DNA of 31,592 nt from CAZSAT01 sp964604675 (GTDB lineage: Bacteria > Myxococcota_A > UBA796 > CAJQPC01): positions 1 to 31,592 of the forward strand of contig CAZSAT010000085.1 of assembly GCA_964604675.1 (NCBI GenBank), read 5' to 3'. The position numbers and the translations under genes were made by a program. The notes beneath the pieces are model-generated. The model was not told the DNA's origin and did no database searches. It was given only the letters and a program-made list of their open reading frames with translations. Positions within the stretch are counted from its first letter, which is position 1. The number at the start of each line of letters is the position of its first letter. Positions 23,170 through 29,800 of the stretch are shown here, piece after piece.

Positions 23170-25830
23170 GTGGACCCGACCTCTCCCACCTTCCTCCTGA
23201 CGCTGCTCGACGGGCACGCCCCGTCGTACGACGACGACGACGAGCGGCCCGAGCGCGGCGCGTTGATCGCCGGCCGGTACGAGGTCCTGCACGAGCTCGG
23301 AAGCGGCGGCTTCGGCGAGGTCTGGGTGGCGCGGGACCGCGTCCGCTCGAAGAAGGTCGCCGTCAAGCTGGTCCCCAGCGGTGGCGACGCCGAGCGGCAG
23401 CGCGCGCGTCGCGAGGTGAACGCGCTGCGCTGGCTGCGGCTGCCGGGCGTGGTGCAGATGCACGACGAGGGCCGCTGGCGCGGCGCGTGGTTCATCGTGA
23501 TGGAGCTGCTCGACGGCCAGCACTTCCCCGGCCAGGGCACGGGGGCGACGTGGGACGAGCTCCGCCACCCCACGATGCGGCTCTTCGAGATCCTCGCCGG
23601 TGTGCACCGGGCCGGGGTGGTGCACCGCGACCTCAAGCCCGGCAACGTGCTGCTGGTCGATGGCGATCCGGTGGTGCTCGACTTCGGGCTCGCGCGCGGC
23701 AAGGCGCTCACCAGCAGCGAGGTCCGCAGCGCCGAGGGCACGCCCCGCTACGCTGCCCCGGAGCAGCTGCTCAGGAGGGAGACCGACGGACGGTGCGACC
23801 TCTACGCCGTGGGCGTGATGCTCTTCGAGGCGCTCACGGGCAAGAACCCGCACGGCGCGCCCGTCAAGGTCAGCCAGCTCGTCCAGGCCAGGCTGCTGGA
23901 CCCGGCGCCCCCGGTCGCGCTCTTCGCGCCCGACCTCCCGTCCGACGTGGCCGCCCTCATCGACGCTCTGCTCGCGCGCAACCGCGAGGACCGCCCCTCC
24001 TCGGCGGTGGCGTGCCTCGCAGCCCTGGGGGGCAGCGGCGCCACCCTCGGGTCCGCCCTGCTGGACAGGCTTCCCACCGAGCCCGTGGAGGAGCGACCGC
24101 TCCAGGAGCTCTTCGCGGGCCCCGATGCCTTCCTGCACCTCCGGGAAGACGGCGCGCGGGTGCTCTGGGAACGCACCGGGGGCGCACCGGGGCGGGTGCG
24201 GGACGAGCTGGAGGCCTGGATCCGCGGTGGCCTGGCGCGGGAGGTCGGCGACCGGGTGCACCTGGACCGGTCGTCGATCGAGCGCCTCCAGGCCGGCCTG
24301 CGTCTCTGCACCGTCCGCTACGGTCAGGGCCTCGACCAGGTCGCCGAGGAGCTGTTGGCCTGGATCCGGCTGGCGTGGCCGGACACGGGCGCCTTCGCGC
24401 TGCGGCGCATTGTCGGGTCCCACTTCGACCGGGTGCTCGACGAGCTGGTGGAGCGCGGCCTGGTGTGGCGCCTCGACGACGGGCGGCTCGCTGCGGGGGC
24501 GCCGGTCGAGGAGGACGCGTACTGGAGCCCCGCCGCGCGGGCCGACGCGCACGTGCTGCTGGCTCGGGTGCTGCCGAAGGGAAGCGAGGGGCGCTTCCGC
24601 CACCTGGTCGCCGGCCGAGGGGACGCCCGCGAGGTGCTCGGCGAGGCGCGCACCCTGATCGACGACCTGCTCGACGCGGGCCACCTGGCGCGCGCAGCGG
24701 CCATCGTGGAGCTGGCGCTCGTGATCGCCCAGGAGCGCGGCGAGCGCGCCGCCGAGCGCCAGCTGCTGCTCCGCCGGGCCGACCTGGCCCTCGCCGAGGA
24801 GAGCCGCGAGGCGGTCGAGGAGCTGCTCTACGTGATCGGGCGCTCGGAGCTCGACGAGCGCGACCTCGAGCAGCTCGAAGCGCTCGCTCGCGGGGTGCGC
24901 GCCGCGCTCGGGGGTGAGGCAGCGCGTGCCCGGGAGCTCCTGCAGAACTGCGGGGAGCTGGTGGACGAAGCGTTGGAGGTGAAGCGGCACGGCTGGCGGG
25001 TGTTCGCGGCGAGCTTCTCGTCCATGGAGGCGCAAGAGGAGCTCCTGGACGAGCTCCGCCCCTGGGCCGAACGGGAACCCCTCCGGCTGGCCAAGTGGCA
25101 GGGGTGGCAGGGCAACCTGCGGCACCGCCAGAGTCGCTTCGTCGAGGCGGCCGAGCTGCACATGCAGGCGGCCGAAGGCAAGACGCGCGCGGGCGAACGG
25201 CTCAGCTCGACCCTCAACGCGGCGATCTGCCTCCAGGACGGGCTGGTCATCGAGCGCGCCGGTGCCCTGGCCGAGGAAGCCGCTGCGAGCGCCGCCGAGC
25301 TTCGGCATGCTCGCTACGAGGTGACCGCCGTGTGGATCCAGCGCACGGTGCGGTACCGGCTCGGCTCCCCGCACCCGCCCGACACGAGCGTGGTCGACGC
25401 GGCGGCGCTGGTGGCCCCGGTCGGCGCAGCCTGCCTGGCCGCCAACGAGGCGGCCTCGGCCTGGCGGCTCGGCCACCCGCAGCTCGCCTGGAAGCTGGCG
25501 CGCCGGGCCGAGCAGGCCTTCCGCGCGCTCGGACTGCGGGATGGAGCGGCCTTGATGACGGCCCTCGCGCTGGCCGCCGGCGAGCCAGTCCGCGATCTCG
25601 ACGGCCTGGTCGAGGGCATCGCTTCGCCCAGCATCGCCGTGCAGGTGCTCGGTCTGCTGGCGCTCGTGCAGCCCGAGCGATCCGAGCACCACCACGAGCG
25701 CGCCCGTCGGCTCGCGACCACGTCCGCCGACCTCGTCGGTGCCCCGAACGCCGTCAGGATGGACGTCCTGAGCCTCGCCGAGGCCCTCGGAGACAGCCCG
25801 ATTCCCGAGGTCCCGGGCGCCGTACCGTAG
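23170..25830 (+). CDS. Ser/Thr protein kinase with long helical C-terminal region
   Basis: An 886-residue cytoplasmic protein with an apparently active Hanks-type kinase domain at 35-285: glycine loop GSGGFGEV (44-51), VAVK with Lys66, Glu82, HRDLKPGN (152-159), DFG (171-173) and APE (196-198). No transmembrane helix is visible. Residues about 310-440 include FLHLREDGARVLWERTGG and winged-helix-like stretches seen in large kinases of myxobacterial type. Residues about 480-860 are alpha-helical with degenerate tetratricopeptide character (LARAAAIVELALVIAQERGE, SRFVEAAELHMQAAEGK), probably a sensor or scaffold. It starts at GTG and ends 30 bases before the Cys-heptad lipoprotein gene, which is followed by the subtilase gene; the three may form an operon. 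Substrates are unknown. Confidence 0.93.
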   Translation: MDPTSPTFLLTLLDGHAPSYDDDDERPERGALIAGRYEVLHELGSGGFGEVWVARDRVRSKKVAVKLVPSGGDAERQRARREVNALRWLRLPGVVQMHDEGRWRGAWFIVMELLDGQHFPGQGTGATWDELRHPTMRLFEILAGVHRAGVVHRDLKPGNVLLVDGDPVVLDFGLARGKALTSSEVRSAEGTPRYAAPEQLLRRETDGRCDLYAVGVMLFEALTGKNPHGAPVKVSQLVQARLLDPAPPVALFAPDLPSDVAALIDALLARNREDRPSSAVACLAALGGSGATLGSALLDRLPTEPVEERPLQELFAGPDAFLHLREDGARVLWERTGGAPGRVRDELEAWIRGGLAREVGDRVHLDRSSIERLQAGLRLCTVRYGQGLDQVAEELLAWIRLAWPDTGAFALRRIVGSHFDRVLDELVERGLVWRLDDGRLAAGAPVEEDAYWSPAARADAHVLLARVLPKGSEGRFRHLVAGRGDAREVLGEARTLIDDLLDAGHLARAAAIVELALVIAQERGERAAERQLLLRRADLALAEESREAVEELLYVIGRSELDERDLEQLEALARGVRAALGGEAARARELLQNCGELVDEALEVKRHGWRVFAASFSSMEAQEELLDELRPWAEREPLRLAKWQGWQGNLRHRQSRFVEAAELHMQAAEGKTRAGERLSSTLNAAICLQDGLVIERAGALAEEAAASAAELRHARYEVTAVWIQRTVRYRLGSPHPPDTSVVDAAALVAPVGAACLAANEAASAWRLGHPQLAWKLARRAEQAFRALGLRDGAALMTALALAAGEPVRDLDGLVEGIASPSIAVQVLGLLALVQPERSEHHHERARRLATTSADLVGAPNAVRMDVLSLAEALGDSPIPEVPGAVP

Positions 25831-25855
25831 ACTACGGACTCACCGAGGAAGGAGG
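25828..25855 (+). promoter_or_regulatory. Strong RBS and possible -10 box before the Cys-heptad lipoprotein
   Basis: GAGGAAGGAGG at 25845-25855 lies five bases before ATG 25861 and is the strongest ribosome binding site in the window. TAGACT at 25828-25833 overlaps the kinase stop and could be a -10 box, giving this gene an extra promoter and high expression relative to the kinase. Confidence 0.5.
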
Positions 25856-25860
25856 CTGAG

Positions 25861-26793
25861 ATGCTCACGATGCTGCTGCTGGCGGGGTGCAACAAGCAAC
25901 TCAAGGCGGACCTGGCGGCCTGCCAGTCGGACCTGACCGACTGCACCACCACCTCCGGCACGTGCACCACCGACCTGGCCACCTGCCAGGCCGATCTGGC
26001 CCAGGCGCAGTTCGACCTCGCCGAGGCCGAGTACGAGCTGGACCTGGCGGCGCTCACCGCCGGTGGCGGCACCGTGGTGGCGCCCCTCGCCGGCCCCACG
26101 CCGAGCGATCAGCTCATGCCGGGCACGGTGGAGGTCCGCAACCCCACCGATCTGACCTACGGCCCTGCGGGCAAGGTGCTCACCTACCACGACCCCAGCG
26201 CGCCCTTGCAGTGGAAGGAGGTCTGGTACGTGATGGCCGAGGCGGCCACGCCGACCACCCCCACCTACAAGGACTACGTCGGAGGCTTCAAGACCGCGGG
26301 CAACGCGGTGCGCCTCGACTGGATCAACGACTGTGGCGGCGCCGCCTGCGCTGCGCTTCCCGGCGCGCTGTGGCAGCAGAAGGCGGAGATGAACTTCAAC
26401 TACGTGCCCTTCCCGTCCACGGCGAGCATCAGCAACCTGCCGTCGCCGGGCCCCTCGGGCACCACCACCTACACCTTCGACGTCTACAACGCCGACAACG
26501 CCGGCACCCGCACCCCGGAGCCCACGGGCGTGCTCTTCCGTGAGCTGCGCGTGTCGCCAACGGGTGTCGAGCTGTTCAAGGACCACTGGGTGCTGTTCGC
26601 CGGCGACGTCGAGGACGACGGCGACGACAACACCTTCTTCTCCGCCGACGCCGACACGAGCGTCGACGCCGAGCCCCGCTCGTCGTCCTATGCCGACCTG
26701 AAGACCTTCCTCCAGGCCATGGACACCCTGCGGCTGTCCAGCGATCCGACCACCGGCTGGACCTACGTCTACACGCCCTACAAGTGGCAGTAG
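25861..26793 (+). CDS. Lipoprotein with Cys-containing heptad coiled coil
   Basis: A 310-residue protein, leader MLTMLLLAGC with putative lipidated Cys10; an in-frame TAG at 25828 and no start codon in between prove the N terminus. Residues 17-65 are heptads of the type DLAACQS, DLTDCTT, TSGTCTT, DLATCQA, DLAQAQF, DLAEAEY, with cysteines 21, 28, 35 and 42 spaced exactly seven apart. That places them on one face of a helix, ideal for interchain disulfides in a coiled coil. The rest (about 80-310) is a beta-rich domain with GTVEVRNPTDLTYG and an acidic loop DVEDDGDDNTFFSADADTS that could bind calcium. Function unknown; it is likely a periplasmic or surface oligomer. It is flanked by a kinase gene (30 bases) and the subtilase gene (23 bases), all in the same direction. 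Confidence 0.82.
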   Translation: MLTMLLLAGCNKQLKADLAACQSDLTDCTTTSGTCTTDLATCQADLAQAQFDLAEAEYELDLAALTAGGGTVVAPLAGPTPSDQLMPGTVEVRNPTDLTYGPAGKVLTYHDPSAPLQWKEVWYVMAEAATPTTPTYKDYVGGFKTAGNAVRLDWINDCGGAACAALPGALWQQKAEMNFNYVPFPSTASISNLPSPGPSGTTTYTFDVYNADNAGTRTPEPTGVLFRELRVSPTGVELFKDHWVLFAGDVEDDGDDNTFFSADADTSVDAEPRSSSYADLKTFLQAMDTLRLSSDPTTGWTYVYTPYKWQ

Positions 26794-26816
26794 CGGCCTG
26801 ACCGGGGGGCGCCAGG

Positions 26817-29800
26817 ATGGCGGTTCACCAGCTCGAGGTGAAGGTTCGCGGTGGCGGGGACTTCGACCCTGCGGCCGCCGTCGTCCGGCTCATCGGGCCC
26901 GGCAAGCTCCACCTGGCCACCTACGACCCCGTCGGTCGGGTCCATGGGCTCGATGGCCTGCCGCCGGGCACCTGGCGGGTGCTGATCACGGCGTCCGGGC
27001 GCACCGCCGAGGAGCGTCGGATCGAGGTCAACGCCGCTCGCCAGACCCTGCAGGTCGTGCTGCAGGCCGAGCCGGGGTCCAGCGGCCCCTTCGGAGAGCT
27101 CATCGGCGTGCAGCCGGCCCCCGGCCGTGGTGGGGAGGTGCTGGACTCCGTGTCGGGCAGCCCGTGGATCGAGGCCACGCCGCGCGACCGCACGGGCCTC
27201 TCCCGGCTGGGGGAGCTGCAGGTCTACCGCCGGGCGGGCCTGTCGCCGGGCGACGAGAGCCCGGTCAACGAGCTGCGCGCAGCGCTCGGACCCGACGCGC
27301 GGGGAGTCGGCCGCGTGGTGTTCGTGAACGACGAGGAGCTGGTCTTCGAGAGCGGCCAGGTCTACGTGCGCTTCGCCCCGGGGGTCGACGAACGGCAGCG
27401 GGCGTCGGTGTTGCTCCGAGCGGGGGTCGAGGAGGCGGAGCGCCGGGTGGGCGTGAATGCCTTCGCTGTCTCGGTCAACGACTGGGAACGAACGATGCTC
27501 GAGGCGGCCCTCGGGCTCCGGAGCCAGCCCGAGGTGCTGGTCGCCGAGCCCGACCTCGTGCGCTTCTCCCGGTCCGACAGCGCGAACGCCCCGCTCTTCG
27601 CGGGGTGCTGGGACCGCAGCCTCGCGCGGGTCGACGAGGTCTGGACCGCCCACACCCTGGGCGACCGGGACCTGGTCCTCGGCGTGGTGGACACCGGGCT
27701 CGGCACGGTGAGCGGTGCGGTCGAGCACCCGGCCTTCGTCGGCAAGGCCGGCGGCGGTTCCGACGACAAGATCCGGGCCGCCTACGACTTCGGCAACGAT
27801 CGCGCCGACCACGACCTCACGGCCGACTCCCATGGCCGTGCCGTGGCGGGTGTGGCCGCCGGGCAGGGCGGTGTCGGCGCCCCGGGTGTCGCGCCCGATG
27901 TCCAGGTGGTCTCCGCGATCGCGGCCACGGGCACCGCCAAGGAGACCTGCGCGCCGTTCTACTGGATGGCCCGCCGCTACGACCTGGGTGCCCAGCCCAC
28001 CAACCTGGCCGCGTCGACGGTGAAGGACACGGGTGTGGAAGCCGCCGTGATCGTGACGGCGCAGGGCTTCTTCTCGGGTGGCACGGGCCTGCCCGACCAG
28101 GCCGCCACGATGGTGGAGCTGCTCGCGTCGCGCGCCCGCGGTGGACGCGGCGTGGTCCTCGTGGCCAGCGCGGGCACCTGGAACCAGCCCGCCTCCACCG
28201 GCTACCCCGCCGACGTCAGCCTGGAGAGGCCGCTCGGCGGCCATCCGCGGGCCTTGTCGGTGGCGGCCACCGAGCCCAAGCTCACCAGCGGGGCCACGCC
28301 CCCCTGGACCGTGAGCGAGCTGCGCGCGGAGTACGCCGGCTTCGGGGCCGACCTCGCGGGGCCCTCGAGCACCTACACCGGCGACGGCACCACCCGGCAC
28401 GAACCGCCCCTGCACCACGGCGTCTGGGCGCCCACCCAGCGCGGCAACGGCTACCTCCCCTCCGTCGCTCCGCAGACCACGACCACGACGGCGCTCGCCG
28501 CCGTCGCGGGCAGCACCACGGGCAGCCTCAGCCTCTCCGACGCCACCCACGCGAAGCTCTTCACGTGGATGCACGTCGGCGGGTACGGCGACGGCGCCGG
28601 GCTCGGCTCCGGCTCGACCTGGAGCGTGATCGCCCGCGCCGACAACGTGAGCGGCTCGGTGGTCGACACCCTCACCCTGGGCCCCGGCGGCTACCCGGTC
28701 GACGTGCCGTCGGGCACCACCGTGGCGGCGTCGGCCGAAGCGATCACCACGCTCACCGCGGCGCTGACCATCGCGGCCGATCTCGGCAAGCCGACCATCA
28801 CCGCGTCGGTCGTCAGCACCTCGGGGCTGTCGGTGGGCGACTTCGTCGCGCTCCACTGGTTCCTCGCCAACGACGCCACCTACCCGGCGTACCGCGTGAC
28901 GGGGCTCACGCTCACCTCCTTGGACGTGACACAGGTCTACGGCACCGGCACCACGGCGCGGACCCTCGCCCTCGCCAGCGCGGTCGTCCGCCTCGACAAC
29001 GACTACACGCCGGCCTTCGGGGGCACCTCGGCGGCCGCGCCCTTCGTCGCGGGGGTGGCGGCGCTGTTGTTGTCGATCGACCCCGAGCTCACCTGGGCCG
29101 AGGTCGCCTGGATCCTGGCGTCCACCGCCGAGCGCATGGACCTGAGCGGGTCGGGCACCCACGGAAGCAAGCCCGACCTCGACTGGTACGACGACCAGAA
29201 GACCGTGACCGCGTCGGCCGCGGACCGCTGGTGGTCCGAAGCCATCGGCCACGGCCGGGTGAACGCCAAGCGCGCCGCCGACCTCGCGGACAGCTGGCGT
29301 GCCACCGCCCCCGATCTCTGGATCCGGTCCAAGGTCGGCGACCCGGGCGACGGCACCGGCGTGCTCGACACCGACGAGAGCCCGGACATCTGGGTCTCCG
29401 ACCAGCACCCCAGCCTGTCACCGACCACGCACGTCGACCCCGGCTACGCCACGCCGCTCTGGATCTACGCCACGATCCGCAACCGGGGGGACTCCCCCAG
29501 CCTCGAGAAGGCGTGGGCCCGCTTCTTCCTCTGCTCCAAGCACCTCCACCCCTTCGACTTCGAGGCGGGTGCGAAGGCCGCGCCGACCGATCGGCGGGCC
29601 TGGGAGACGAACAACTCCGGCAAGGTCTCGAACATCTCCTTCGCCCGGGAGAGCTACTTCCTCGGCGAGGTGACGATCCCGGTGATCCCCGACAGCGGCT
29701 CGGGCACCGACGAGCTCACCGTCGCCGTGCCCTGGCCGCGGGGGCTGCGTCCGCCCCCGCTGGCCAACGACGGACAGCCCTTCGAGCCCTGCCTGCTCGT

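Noticed and set aside
23158..25695. Minus-strand 845-codon frame across the kinase gene
   Set aside because: The plus strand carries an intact kinase with all catalytic motifs; the minus frame is repetitive and domain-free.
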